Positions 22,215 through 31,239 are shown, counted from the first letter of the stretch. The stretch: DNA of 36,637 nt from a bacterium (GCA_030431555.1 JAUIIP010000005.1:1-36637); one strand, 5' to 3'. A program made the numbers and translations. Notes: generated by a model not told the origin, from the letters alone.

Positions 22215-24392
22215 TTGAATACTGAATCCGCACGGGAATATCTCTCCGAGCAGTTGAAGAGACAAAGGCGTAAGTTAGCAGGCGCTGACGGAGCTGTTAT
22301 CGTCATTGTGGCACTGCTGCTGATTATTGTTATTTCCTTCGGCGCCTTAGCAATCGACGGCCTTACCGCCGCCAATGCGCAGCGCCAGCTTACAGTCGTA
22401 TCTGAAATGGGCTCTTTGGCGGCCGCTGAGCAGTTTTTCGGTTCTGGCGCTGCGACTACTCAGGGACAGCTCACAGAAGCACTTGCACGAGCTAATCAGG
22501 TCTCTGCCTTAAATGCACTTGTGGGCTACGCCGAGGGTGAAGCAGGCACCGAAGATCAGCCTTTTGGTTATTTGGGCTTAGCATTCGGCTTCGACCCGGG
22601 AAATGACTGCTCGGCCTGGCCGGCTGGGAACGACTGCACCAATGGAAGTCTTATTCCAGGAGAGTATTTCCTGGAAGACCCCGACGAAGCGGGCCCCGAA
22701 GATCCCTGCGTCGGCGATTACCCCTGTTTTCTCCCAGCCCCGGATGAGACCGGCACAATCAACGCCTTTCAGGTCGTAACCAATTTCGTGACGCCGATGC
22801 GGACTTGGTTCGGAGGCCTAACCGGTTTCGACAATCTCTCGATGACCGGAAGCGCTGTAGCGGCGCAGGTCCCGCGCCATGCGATGTTCTTAGTAGACGA
22901 ATCACCATCAATCGCCGGCGACACGCACCGTTCCTCAAACCTGCCATGCACAGGCGACGGAAATGATCCTAATCCGCCGCTCGACAGTGCGTGTTACCTG
23001 CATTTTGCTGGATTCCCTGGTGGAGCCGCTGCTCACACCTATGACTGGACCGGGCCGCCGGCCGATCCCGATGTGGATTTGCGAGTGCGTGCCCACCGCT
23101 CGTTTTATGCTTATGAAGACATCTACACCGGCGGTTCAAGCTGTGTAGAGTATTACGCGGGCGACCCGAACACGAATCCGGTTACGGTAGAGTGCTCCTG
23201 GGAAGCACTTGTGGCATTCGGCAATCGTCCCGGCGCCTGCCCGCCCGGCGGCCCGGCAGACCCGACCTGCCCCTGGCAAACCACGAGCTTTGAGGATTTT
23301 GAGCAGACTAAATGGTTTCCGGACGACTACAGTTATAACTTCTCAGTCGACGATCAATGCGACCGCGGAAGCGGCAGTCCGGCAGGAACACGCAATTACC
23401 GAGCACCCGATCCGCTTGGACCACTACCTGATCCCCAGCCGTTGTTTTCTATTCTAAGAGGTGTAGTAGCGGCCTTAAACGAGTTTGCTAATAACGCCGT
23501 CGCTGGAGACTTGATCGGTGTCAAAGCTTTTGACCAGTGCGTACCGGACGATCCCGTCAGTGGACGCTTTTTTGACCTTGGCCCGGTTTCAAACATTCCA
23601 ACAACAGCAGTTGACCCTGACCATGCGTCTCGCGCCTATCTCGACAATATGTTCTTTCCGATGGGACCTTACAACACGGACGGGGTGCTGGCGCTCGAGC
23701 AAGCGGTGTCTGATCTTTCGAATGCGCCGAACGCCCTGCTCGCTTCAAGCTTCGTCGTAATATTTACCGATTGGCTGTTTAACTGCGAGCACAGCGGCGG
23801 AACGGCTAATTGTCAAAACCTGTATCCGGAACATGCTCTGGCAATGGGTGAAGCTGCGACACTAGCAGACCTTTTTGCCAGCCAGAGAGTTGCAGCGCAT
23901 GTGATCTTCGCGGGTGAAGCGGTGTTCCCTCACACGCTTCTCTACCGTTCACTCGACCAGAACGACTGCATGGACGACCTTGAGGCCAGGTATCTGGGAA
24001 TTGATTTTGTCAGGCCCGGATGTTCCGATCCGGTTGCCTGCAACAACAACTTCAACCAGATGCTCAATGGTATTGGGACTTATTCCGGCCACATCTTAAA
24101 CGCTTACGACTTTGCCAGAAAAACGGGCGGTGAATTCGTGACACTGCGAGACCCCTGTGTCCAAGGTTCTGACGTAACGCCGGCGTTAACCGCTGCTTGC
24201 CAGGCCGCTCCGGCTTGGTCATGGACCGTGCCGCCGGTGCCGACTGAAGTCTATCAGCCGCCTTATACTCAAGGCAGCAATCCAGGCGAGAATGAGGTTA
24301 TTTGCGAGCCGACCGGAGTGAGCAAAGACGTTCAAGTTCAAAACGCAATTGCGCGCATTATGGGTGTGCACCCATTTAAGCTGATGCAGTAG
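22215..24392 (+). CDS. TadG-like pseudopilin with von Willebrand factor A domain
   Basis: This 725-residue protein starts at TTG with GGAGG seven bases upstream. Residues 25–70 match the TadE/G N-terminal domain: GADGAVIVIVALLLIIVISF as membrane helix, then AIDGLTAANAQRQLTVVSEM. A vWA fold begins near 222 with a MIDAS-like DESPS (228–232). NTDGVLALEQAV would supply the MIDAS threonine, and VVIFTDWLFNCEHSG the final aspartate. The domain is interrupted by a Cys/Pro/Gly-rich insert of about 180 residues, and the protein carries many cysteines, so disulfides are likely. It should sit in the inner membrane with the vWA part outside, or at a fibre tip. It forms an operon with A' and nearly abuts the convergent receiver gene. 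Confidence 0.82.
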   Translation: MNTESAREYLSEQLKRQRRKLAGADGAVIVIVALLLIIVISFGALAIDGLTAANAQRQLTVVSEMGSLAAAEQFFGSGAATTQGQLTEALARANQVSALNALVGYAEGEAGTEDQPFGYLGLAFGFDPGNDCSAWPAGNDCTNGSLIPGEYFLEDPDEAGPEDPCVGDYPCFLPAPDETGTINAFQVVTNFVTPMRTWFGGLTGFDNLSMTGSAVAAQVPRHAMFLVDESPSIAGDTHRSSNLPCTGDGNDPNPPLDSACYLHFAGFPGGAAAHTYDWTGPPADPDVDLRVRAHRSFYAYEDIYTGGSSCVEYYAGDPNTNPVTVECSWEALVAFGNRPGACPPGGPADPTCPWQTTSFEDFEQTKWFPDDYSYNFSVDDQCDRGSGSPAGTRNYRAPDPLGPLPDPQPLFSILRGVVAALNEFANNAVAGDLIGVKAFDQCVPDDPVSGRFFDLGPVSNIPTTAVDPDHASRAYLDNMFFPMGPYNTDGVLALEQAVSDLSNAPNALLASSFVVIFTDWLFNCEHSGGTANCQNLYPEHALAMGEAATLADLFASQRVAAHVIFAGEAVFPHTLLYRSLDQNDCMDDLEARYLGIDFVRPGCSDPVACNNNFNQMLNGIGTYSGHILNAYDFARKTGGEFVTLRDPCVQGSDVTPALTAACQAAPAWSWTVPPVPTEVYQPPYTQGSNPGENEVICEPTGVSKDVQVQNAIARIMGVHPFKLMQ

Positions 24393-24405
24393 GCTTTCTC
24401 AGTCG

Positions 24406-24852
24406 CTACTCAGTAGAAATTCGCTCTAGCTCAGACTTGAGCATAATCGTGTTGTAGGGCTTTGGTATGAACCCATCAACGCTTTCGAGCGGAAAGCTGC
24501 CCGAAACGTGCGTCTCGGGATATCCACTTGAGAGCAAAATCTTAACTGACGAATTAATCCCGCGAATATGCGAAACGACTCGCGACGAGTGAGTTCCCGG
24601 AATATCATAATCCAGAATAATGCAGTCGATATCATCTGCTGCACGTTCGTACTCGTCGATAGCGTCCGCACCATCCGCGGCCAGAGCGACTGTAAAGCCA
24701 AAGGACGATACTATGTCAGCCAAGACCTCCCGCACGAATTCATCGTCTTCGACGATTAGTACAGTAGTTCCTGATGACATAGTGCTGTTCGAACGCCGCT
24801 TCGCATCCGCAACGCGGTGCGAACCGTCGATTGGGACATCCAATCTGTCCAT
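24406..24852 (-). CDS. Single-domain response regulator (CheY-like receiver)
   Basis: The protein is 148 residues from the ATG at 24852, preferred because GGGGGA lies about nine bases upstream; a GTG further out (24900) has no such site. After a 28-residue charged lead comes one receiver domain: acidic pocket VEDDE (34–38), phospho-acceptor Asp81 in CIILDYDIPG, switch Ser in ILLSSGYPE and Lys131 in IPKPYN. There is no output domain. The SSGYP/KPYN style resembles receivers attached to hybrid histidine kinases. No kinase is in the window. It converges with the TadG-like gene, 13 bases apart, so it may signal to the pilus system, but nothing in the sequence proves that. Confidence 0.88.
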   Translation of the reverse strand: MDRLDVPIDGSHRVADAKRRSNSTMSSGTTVLIVEDDEFVREVLADIVSSFGFTVALAADGADAIDEYERAADDIDCIILDYDIPGTHSSRVVSHIRGINSSVKILLSSGYPETHVSGSFPLESVDGFIPKPYNTIMLKSELERISTE

Positions 24853-25227
24853 TTTGCACTTCCCCCTTAGCGTTCGCAGGAAGAAAATCAATCTCCCCAC
24901 TGCGATAAAATTCTACCGGCTTGAATTTCTATAATCCACGTGAGTCCCCGGATGAGGACTTTATTCAGCTGACTAAAGGCAAAAATCGAACGAGCGCTTG
25001 GCAACAAACGGCCATGACAATGCAGCAATACTGCTTTAATTTAGATGAAAGTTTACGGGAAGCTACGCACTCTTGTGGACACCGCGCCTAACTACAAAAC
25101 TTTGTTCGAATGCCAACTGGAGCCCGAATTATAAAAAATTTATTCAAGCAACTTTTTTATGCATACAATAATATGCAGGGCAAAATTTCACGACGTATTT
25201 ACTGAGAGAACTGCTAAGCGGCAGTAA
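24853..25227. other. Non-coding stretch between receiver and ftcD genes
   Basis: These 375 bases hold no supported gene, tRNA or clear terminator. The right half (about 25120–25200) is AT-rich with ATTATAAAAAATTTATTC and AACTTTTTTATGCATACAATAATATGC. The upstream side of the receiver gene must carry its promoter, but I could not place it. Confidence 0.4.
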
Positions 25228-26223
25228 TCACTTCGACTTGCCCTCGATTACTGATTCAAGGATGCGAAACTGGGGATCGAATTCACCTAAGGCATCAAGA
25301 CCAAGATTTTCCACTGCAAGTTTCACAAGCTCCTGCGACGTAAGCTCCTGTGAAGATTGGTAGTATCTCCCCGCATCCAGCAGCGCCTGGCGCGGAATCA
25401 GTCCGATTAGTTCGCTGCCCGCGACATTCACCCCAAGTAGCCGAGCGCACTCACGGCATGCCTCATAGGCTTGAGCGAGGCCGGTAACTCCCAGCTGCGT
25501 TAAGTTCATCGAGACCTGGCAGCAGCCATACTGCTCCATCCACCAGCCAATCGCTTTCACACCAGCAAGGTGTGGACCCGGCCCCCCACCGCGCTGGCGC
25601 ACCATTGCTGCGATCTTTCGCGCTGTCGGCAGTTCGGCTCCGCTGAGGTTGACGTTAAATGCAGCCAGAAACTCACGTGCGCCGGTCACCAAAGCTCCGA
25701 AGCGCGGATTGAATGCTCTCGGTCCGAAGTCAGGTATCCACTGCTCATCGAGCAGTTTGTGTTCCAAGCCTTCGTAGCCGCCCCGCCGAACATCAGCCAA
25801 ATTCTTTCTGTGCGGCGCCTGGGAAGACGCCTCATACAAATATACGGGGACCTTGAGTTCACTTCCAACCCGACTTCCCAGCTCGCGAGACAACTGCACA
25901 CACTCTTCGATTGTCGAGGTTCCCAGGGGCACGAATGGCAGCACGTCGACGGCGCCAATCCTAGGATGTTCGCCGCGATGAGTTTGCATGTCGATGTGGC
26001 GCAAGGCGGATTCGACCAGTCGAAATGAGCCCTCAAGCACCGCATCAGGCTCACCTACAAAGGTAATCACAGTTCTGTTCGCATCGGAGCCCGGATCCAC
26101 GTGAAGAATCATCACGTTGGTTTTCTCAAGGTCGCCAAGAATCGCCGCGACGGTATCGCGATTTACTCCGGCACTAATGTTAGGTATGCACTCGACGAGC
26201 TTGCTCTGTGCCACGACCTGCAA
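25228..26223 (-). CDS. ftcD: Glutamate formimidoyltransferase
   Basis: This 331-residue protein has the family start LVECIPNISAGVNRD, the active-site block HIDMQTHRGEHPRIGAVDVL (76–95) with its conserved histidines, and the dimer-side segments MNLTQLGVTGLAQAY and ELIGLIPRQALLDAGRYY. It transfers the formimino group from formiminoglutamate to tetrahydrofolate in histidine breakdown. The cyclodeaminase half found in animal FTCD is absent, and no fchA or hut gene lies nearby. The start TTG at 26223 directly follows the stop of the upstream gene (TAGTTG), with GTG 26214 as alternative, so translation is probably coupled. Some stand-alone FtcD homologues may act as 5-formyl-THF handlers. Confidence 0.9.
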   Translation of the reverse strand: MQVVAQSKLVECIPNISAGVNRDTVAAILGDLEKTNVMILHVDPGSDANRTVITFVGEPDAVLEGSFRLVESALRHIDMQTHRGEHPRIGAVDVLPFVPLGTSTIEECVQLSRELGSRVGSELKVPVYLYEASSQAPHRKNLADVRRGGYEGLEHKLLDEQWIPDFGPRAFNPRFGALVTGAREFLAAFNVNLSGAELPTARKIAAMVRQRGGGPGPHLAGVKAIGWWMEQYGCCQVSMNLTQLGVTGLAQAYEACRECARLLGVNVAGSELIGLIPRQALLDAGRYYQSSQELTSQELVKLAVENLGLDALGEFDPQFRILESVIEGKSK

Positions 26224-27141
26224 CTATCCGGACTTCTGCCAGGACGCTTGACCAAGCAGTTTTATTTGACTGGCAAAGCGGCTTTCATCTTCGCCGCTGT
26301 CGGTAATCCAAAGACTGACATCCTGCGCATCGAGCTTTTTGACGATGTGGCTCGGCCCTCCGTCCAAAACACTACGGATTTCCTCGACTGAAGAGCCGAG
26401 GTCTTCGGGTCTGGCAAGCAGCACCAAGGCAACATTCCCGCGAAACCCTTCCTTGCCTTGCCGGGTCGCACCTAAAACCATTTCTGCATTAGTCGCAGGC
26501 ACTCCGATATTGGAGATGTCATGGCCGCCTTCAAATTTAACGGCTGAGTCGGTGTGCAGCTTCCCAGCAACCGCCACCGAATCGCTTTGAGTTCCGCCAA
26601 ATGCCGCATTTACATCCTGAACGTAGATCGCGAGAGAACTCCGCGGCTCTATTACCAAAGAAATCGCATACCACTTGCCTGGCTCCAAAGAGACAGAGTC
26701 AAAGGGAAACCAGCCGCCTGCGCCCTTGGAGTCTCGCCAGTACGCTTCAACCCTCAAGGAAGTCTCGCGGCGGTGGACACCAATCGCCCAGCCAGGGTAC
26801 GGCCGTTTGTTGCGCGCGTACTTTGCAATCAGATTGTGGCGGTAAGTCGCTTCCGGCAGGTCGTCAAAGCGCACAAGAAATGACACTAAAAAATTACGGT
26901 CAACTGCCGCGTCCAGCTCCGGATAGGAGTCGACCGCCGCGAAAGCCACACCAGATCCTACAGTTATAACTTTCGGAGTATTCTCTGACTCGGAAATTGC
27001 GGCTCGACGCCTGGCTGCCGCATCAGTCAAATCTCTGGTACCCGAGGCACTTGAGTAATATGTGGAGATAAATATCAGCGAGCCGACAACCGGAGCAATG
27101 AACCCGAATAAAGAGAGCAAGGCAATTCGCGTTGGGGACAA
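26224..27141 (-). CDS. Membrane-anchored LamG/concanavalin-like protein
   Basis: This 305-residue protein has an N-terminal signal anchor (about 6–29, IALLSLFGFIAPVVGSLIFI) and a periplasmic jelly-roll domain. Signature strands are NFLVSFLVRFDDLPEATYRH, LIAKYARNKRPYPGWAIGVH, GGWFPFDSVSLEPGKWYAIS and FRGNVALVLLARPEDLGSSV, the usual LamG_3 order of 'sets, yields, formal parameters'. LamG domains bind glycans or act as scaffolds; no catalytic residues stand out. It is followed at once by ftcD, an odd operon partner. The start region is a normal ATG with a basic lead. Confidence 0.75.
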   Translation of the reverse strand: MSPTRIALLSLFGFIAPVVGSLIFISTYYSSASGTRDLTDAAARRRAAISESENTPKVITVGSGVAFAAVDSYPELDAAVDRNFLVSFLVRFDDLPEATYRHNLIAKYARNKRPYPGWAIGVHRRETSLRVEAYWRDSKGAGGWFPFDSVSLEPGKWYAISLVIEPRSSLAIYVQDVNAAFGGTQSDSVAVAGKLHTDSAVKFEGGHDISNIGVPATNAEMVLGATRQGKEGFRGNVALVLLARPEDLGSSVEEIRSVLDGGPSHIVKKLDAQDVSLWITDSGEDESRFASQIKLLGQASWQKSG

Positions 27142-27225
27142 AGTCTTCGCTCCAAGTTCCTAACTACAAACTCGAGAACCTTTGGCCACCCGAGTAAAAA
27201 CCCGAATCTTCGTCTCAGCCGGATA

Positions 27226-27834
27226 TTAAGATTCGCTGTCTTGCTTCTCGTCTGAGTCTTCGTCGTCCGCGGCAACGATAGCACCGTCTTCATCGATGTC
27301 GAAGCCCTCGACCACCTCAACGTCTTCATCAGAAGCTTCCAGATTAGCCCTGGCCTCTTCAGTCTCCTGAGCCTCTTCCTCCTCAGTAGCCTTGGCTTTG
27401 TTAACGACAACTGTGAGGTTTGCTGTTACTTCGGGATGCAGCTTCACGCTGACCTTGTGTTCGCCGATCGAACGAATCGGCTCAGCAATCATTACTCGCC
27501 TACGGTCAATTTCGATCCCCTGCTCTAAAAGTTTAGCAGCAATATCTCTGTTGCCGATTGAGCCGAAGACCTTGCCGCCGCTAGCTCCCCTAAGCGTAAA
27601 TTCCAGAGTAAGCGAAGAAACTTCCTTGGCACGCTCCTCTGCGGCACCCTTCAACTGTCGCTTCTTGGCGTTGATTCTGCGGCTCATGTGCTCGACCTGC
27701 TTGGCGCTGGCCGAAGCAAGTTCTATTGCCGTACCGCGGGGAATCAAGAAATTCCTAGCGTATCCAGGCTTAACTGTAACAGTCTCACCGATGTCGCCGA
27801 GTCCGACCACGTCTTCTGTAAGAATAACCTGCAT
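27226..27834 (-). CDS. rplI: Ribosomal protein bL9 with long acidic tail
   Basis: The start MQVILTEDVVGLGDIGETVT and VKPGYARNFLIPRGTAIELA identify L9. The N-domain, the long connecting helix (about 43–77) and the C-domain end near residue 148, the normal full length. Another 54 residues follow, rich in Glu and Asp (ATEEEEAQETEEARANLEAS, then DEDSDEKQDSES). GGAGG lies five bases before the ATG. It lies 40 bases after rpsF on the same strand, with no rpsR between them. The tail is lineage-specific and of unknown use. Confidence 0.95.
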   Translation of the reverse strand: MQVILTEDVVGLGDIGETVTVKPGYARNFLIPRGTAIELASASAKQVEHMSRRINAKKRQLKGAAEERAKEVSSLTLEFTLRGASGGKVFGSIGNRDIAAKLLEQGIEIDRRRVMIAEPIRSIGEHKVSVKLHPEVTANLTVVVNKAKATEEEEAQETEEARANLEASDEDVEVVEGFDIDEDGAIVAADDEDSDEKQDSES

Positions 27835-27874
27835 TACTTCCTCCGCCGTTGTAATCTAGTTGGGGCGCGCGCAC

Positions 27875-28348
27875 TTAAGCCGACGCGTCAGCACTCCGAG
27901 AGTCATCGTCATCATCCGAATCGTCGTCGTTGTCGTCGTTGTCGTCGTCATCCGAATCGTCGTCATCTGAGCGCCGTGAGCTGCGTTCTCCCTGCACCGG
28001 AGCAGCTTGCTCCTTGAGCTTAGTAGACAGCGGAGGAGCAAACTCGTCGCGCTCGACAATCAGCACCCGAAGGCAGTTGTCGTTGATCTTAAGCTGGCGA
28101 CTGATATCAGCTACCAAGGAATTGTCAGCGTCAAAGTCAATTACGACGTAAATGCCGTATTGCTTCTTCTGAATTGGATACGCCAATTGACGGCGGCCCC
28201 AAATCTGATTGCTGATAATCTTGCCCTGGTGAGCCGAAATCGCTGCTTCGACCTTAGCAATCTCTTCCTTGACCGCCTCTTCGCCGAGGTCGGAGTCAAA
28301 GATGATAACTGCCTGGTATTGCAATGTGTCTTTTCTAAAATTAGCCAT
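27875..28348 (-). CDS. rpsF: Ribosomal protein bS6 with Asp/Ser tail
   Basis: The S6 core covers about residues 1–110: YQAVIIFDSDLGEEAVKEEI, KIISNQIWGRRQLAYPIQKK, YGIYVVIDFDADNSLVADIS and LKINDNCLRVLIVERDE. The last 45 residues are an acidic run (RRSDDDDSDDDDNDDNDDDS and on), written with GAC/GAT repeats visible as low-complexity DNA at 27890–27970. S6 tails are polyglutamylated in E. coli, so an encoded acidic tail may mimic that; this is inference. The Shine-Dalgarno is poor; a CTTAC-GGC-GTAAG palindrome sits directly before the ATG. Confidence 0.95.
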   Translation of the reverse strand: MANFRKDTLQYQAVIIFDSDLGEEAVKEEIAKVEAAISAHQGKIISNQIWGRRQLAYPIQKKQYGIYVVIDFDADNSLVADISRQLKINDNCLRVLIVERDEFAPPLSTKLKEQAAPVQGERSSRRSDDDDSDDDDNDDNDDDSDDDDDSRSADASA

Positions 28349-28401
28349 TCTCTTACGCCGTAAGTATCACACCCGACACCTGACATCGGGCGCGACGAAT
28401 T

Positions 28402-30480
28402 CTATACCAACATTGGGGCGATAACTAAAGCGACAATCGACATCAATTTAACCAAGATATTCATCGATGGTCCCGAGGTGTCCTTAAACGGGTCACCCAC
28501 TGTGTCACCAATCACTGCCGCTTTATGGGATTCACTGCCCTTAGACTCGCCCTCAACATCACCGGACTCAATCATCTTTTTGGCGTTGTCCCACGCACCG
28601 CCGCTGTTAGCCATAAACAAGGCCAACACGACTCCACTAACCAGGGCCCCAGCCAACATTCCGCCGAGTGCTTCTGCGCCAAGACCGAATCCAACAATTA
28701 GAGGCGCCACGACAGCCAAGACTCCCGGAGCAATCATTTCGCGCAGCGCCGCTTTGGTCGAAATTTCGATGCAGCGCTCAGTGTCACCCTTTACGCCTTC
28801 CTTACCTTCGAGCAGGCCGGGAATCTCTTTAAACTGTCGTCGGATTTCAGAAACCATGTCACCGGCGGCTCGGCCAACCGAAGTCATAGTAAATGCCGCA
28901 ATGACAGCCGGAAGCATTGCACCAATCAGCAGGCCAACTACGACTAAAGGCTCAGTTAGGCTGACTGAAATCGGCTCAGGCACCGCTTGAGTAAAGGCCG
29001 AGAACAGCGCCAGCGCAGTCAGAGCCGCCGAACCAATCGCGAACCCTTTACCAATGGCAGCAGTCGTATTGCCGAGACTATCAAGCTCGTCAGTGATTTT
29101 CCGAACATCAGGACCCAGGCCGGACATCTCTGAAATCCCGCCAGCGTTGTCTGCAATCGGTCCGTATGCATCGACACTCATCGTAACGCCTACAGTAGCA
29201 AGCATGCCGACGGACGCGATGCCGATTCCGTACAGACCGCCGAAGTAATTTGCAATCAATATTGCAGCGCAAATTCCAAGCAGCGGTGCCGCGACACTTT
29301 CAAATCCGACAGCCAAGCCGCCGATGATGTTAGTAGCTGAACCGGTCTTGGATGCTTCCACAATTCTGGTAACCGGCTTACCGGAGGTGTAGTGTTCGGT
29401 CAGCAATCCAATCAAAACACCTGCGACGCAGCCGGAAACAACCGCCATCCATACAGATACCGCGACACTCGAAAACAGGAAGAAGATCAGCGAAGCGCCA
29501 AGGAAAATCGCGGCGGCGTAGATAGTCGCCTTACGAAGCGCATCACTTGGGTCAGCCTCCTTGAGCTTGTCCATCGCCTTGATTCCAATCAGCGAAGAAA
29601 TTAGCCCGATCAGCGAAAGCGCCAAAGGTGTTCCGATGAGCGCCATGCGATAAGTTTCAGCACCGTCAGGTGTGAAGTTATTAGTGAGCTCCGCAATTTT
29701 CTCAATTGGAAGCGTCGCTGCAATTGCCATCGTGGCAATAATTCCACCGACATACGACTCAAAAATATCAGCGCCCATCCCGGCCACATCGCCCACGTTG
29801 TCACCAACGTTGTCGGCAATTACGCCTGGGTTGCGTGGATCGTCTTCGGGAATGCTCGCCTCCACTTTACCAACGAGGTCTGAGCCAACGTCGGCCGCTT
29901 TAGTGTAAATTCCTCCGCCGACACGAGCGAAGAGCGCAATCGAAGAAGCGCCCATTGCAAAGCCAGTAATGTGCTTAACAGTGGCAGCATCTCCACCGAA
30001 CATGTAGTTCAAGATCCCTACACCGAGCAGCCCGAGACTTGCGACTGCCAAGCCCATTACTGCCCCACCGCTGAACGCTACGAACAAGGCATCGGCAGAG
30101 CCGTTCTCTGAAGCACTTGCGGTCGTTCGAACGTTTGCGCGAGTAGCAGCGATCATCCCACTCACGCCGGCCGCTACAGAACACAATGCACCAAGTAAAA
30201 ATGAAATTCCTGTCTGCCATCCGAGAGAGCTGCTCGAAAGGATAAGCAAGAATACGATTAAGACGAAAGCAGCCAGGTAGGTATACTCGGCCTTCAGAAA
30301 CGCCTTCGCTCCTTTCTCAATCTCGAGAGCGATGTCGCGCATGCGATCAGTGCCGGTCGGGCGAGTCATGAAATCGCGAAAAATCTTATTCGCGTAAAAC
30401 AATCCACCAATACCGGCTATCGGCGCCAAAAACGCCAAAATGTAAGCAATGCCTGTTTGAACAGTCCCTAAAAAGCCCAT
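28402..30480 (-). CDS. hppA: Membrane-bound proton- or sodium-translocating pyrophosphatase, K+-dependent type
   Basis: The protein is 692 residues from the ATG at 30480, chosen because GGAGAG lies nine to ten bases upstream and the first span starts just after it. A GTG at 30558 would add 26 hydrophilic residues that overlap a strong RNA fold. It has about 16 spans with the pyrophosphate site [20 protein letters not shown] and [20 protein letters not shown], then [20 protein letters not shown] and [20 protein letters not shown]. The determinant reads [15 protein letters not shown], with Ala and Gly where K+-independent enzymes have Lys and Thr, so it should need K+. It couples pyrophosphate hydrolysis to ion export. 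H+ versus Na+ cannot be decided here. Confidence 0.94.
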   Translation of the reverse strand: MGFLGTVQTGIAYILAFLAPIAGIGGLFYANKIFRDFMTRPTGTDRMRDIALEIEKGAKAFLKAEYTYLAAFVLIVFLLILSSSSLGWQTGISFLLGALCSVAAGVSGMIAATRANVRTTASASENGSADALFVAFSGGAVMGLAVASLGLLGVGILNYMFGGDAATVKHITGFAMGASSIALFARVGGGIYTKAADVGSDLVGKVEASIPEDDPRNPGVIADNVGDNVGDVAGMGADIFESYVGGIIATMAIAATLPIEKIAELTNNFTPDGAETYRMALIGTPLALSLIGLISSLIGIKAMDKLKEADPSDALRKATIYAAAIFLGASLIFFLFSSVAVSVWMAVVSGCVAGVLIGLLTEHYTSGKPVTRIVEASKTGSATNIIGGLAVGFESVAAPLLGICAAILIANYFGGLYGIGIASVGMLATVGVTMSVDAYGPIADNAGGISEMSGLGPDVRKITDELDSLGNTTAAIGKGFAIGSAALTALALFSAFTQAVPEPISVSLTEPLVVVGLLIGAMLPAVIAAFTMTSVGRAAGDMVSEIRRQFKEIPGLLEGKEGVKGDTERCIEISTKAALREMIAPGVLAVVAPLIVGFGLGAEALGGMLAGALVSGVVLALFMANSGGAWDNAKKMIESGDVEGESKGSESHKAAVIGDTVGDPFKDTSGPSMNILVKLMSIVALVIAPMLV

Positions 30481-30510
30481 TAGCTCGCTCTCTCCATCTA
30501 TCTTCCTCAG

Positions 30511-30564
30511 CCGTCGGGCCAAGCTGTTCACCGAGCCGAGTGGCGGCTCGCTGAGCACCGACGG
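30511..30564 (-). promoter_or_regulatory. Nested-hairpin 5' leader of hppA
   Basis: On the reverse strand an outer 7-bp stem CCGTCGG/CCGACGG (30558–30564 with 30511–30517) encloses an inner 7-bp hairpin CGAGCCG-CCACT-CGGCTCG (30544–30550 with 30532–30538). It sits about 15 bases before the Shine-Dalgarno of hppA. It may control translation or RNA stability; I match it to no known riboswitch. Confidence 0.45.
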
Positions 30565-30663
30565 TCATTCACAAAAACGAAAAATCTTCAGGGAATACGT
30601 TGTCCTCGCCCTGGGAAACCACAGCCTTTACAAAAGGTCAGCTCTGAAGTCAAGAAGTAGCAG

Positions 30664-31239
30664 CTATCCGCCTTGGCTCCGATTGAAGCGCTGCTGAGTC
30701 AGCTCCAAGCCTTCCTCGAGCAAACAACGAATCGCCTTCGCGCCATCTGCCGCGGCATCCAAAACATGCCGCTGCTCCTCCCCCGACGGGCGGCCCAAGA
30801 CCCAGGACGAAACTGCGTCTTCCGACCTGGCACGCTCAGCATCAGGGCGACCTATCCCGACCCGTATTCTATAGAAATCCGCCGTGCCTAAGGCGCGCTT
30901 TATATCGTTCAGGCCTTTATGACCCGCGGTCGAACCACCGCGTTTAACTCTGAGCGCTCCAGGCGGCAAATCGAGCTCGTCGTGGCAGACTATTAAGTTC
31001 TCAGGCGCAATCTTATAAAACGCCATCGCCCGCTGAACCGGAGAACCACTCAAATTCATGTAGGTCTGGGGAAGAACCAACAAACAGCGCTCCTCGGCAA
31101 TCTCGACTCGCGCGAGCTTAGCTTCGAATTTGTCTTCCCAAGGCCCACCGGAGAGCGCCTCAATAACCCATACTCCGGCGTTGTGTCTCGTGCGTTCATA
31201 TCTAGACCCGGGGTTGCCGAGTCCAACAATTGCGAACAC
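30664..31239 (-). CDS. pth: Peptidyl-tRNA hydrolase
   Basis: This 191-residue enzyme has VGLGNPGSRYERTRHNAG with catalytic His19 and Asn20, LPQTYMNLSGSPV with Asn62, and CHDELDLPPG with Asp87. The loop usually written GHNGL is GHKGLND here, so a conserved asparagine is lysine. It recycles peptidyl-tRNA in the cytoplasm. The start is GTG with AGGGG about nine bases upstream. It lies 49 bases after rplY in the same direction, in the common order prs–rplY–pth. Length is normal. Confidence 0.95.
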   Translation of the reverse strand: MFAIVGLGNPGSRYERTRHNAGVWVIEALSGGPWEDKFEAKLARVEIAEERCLLVLPQTYMNLSGSPVQRAMAFYKIAPENLIVCHDELDLPPGALRVKRGGSTAGHKGLNDIKRALGTADFYRIRVGIGRPDAERARSEDAVSSWVLGRPSGEEQRHVLDAAADGAKAIRCLLEEGLELTQQRFNRSQGG

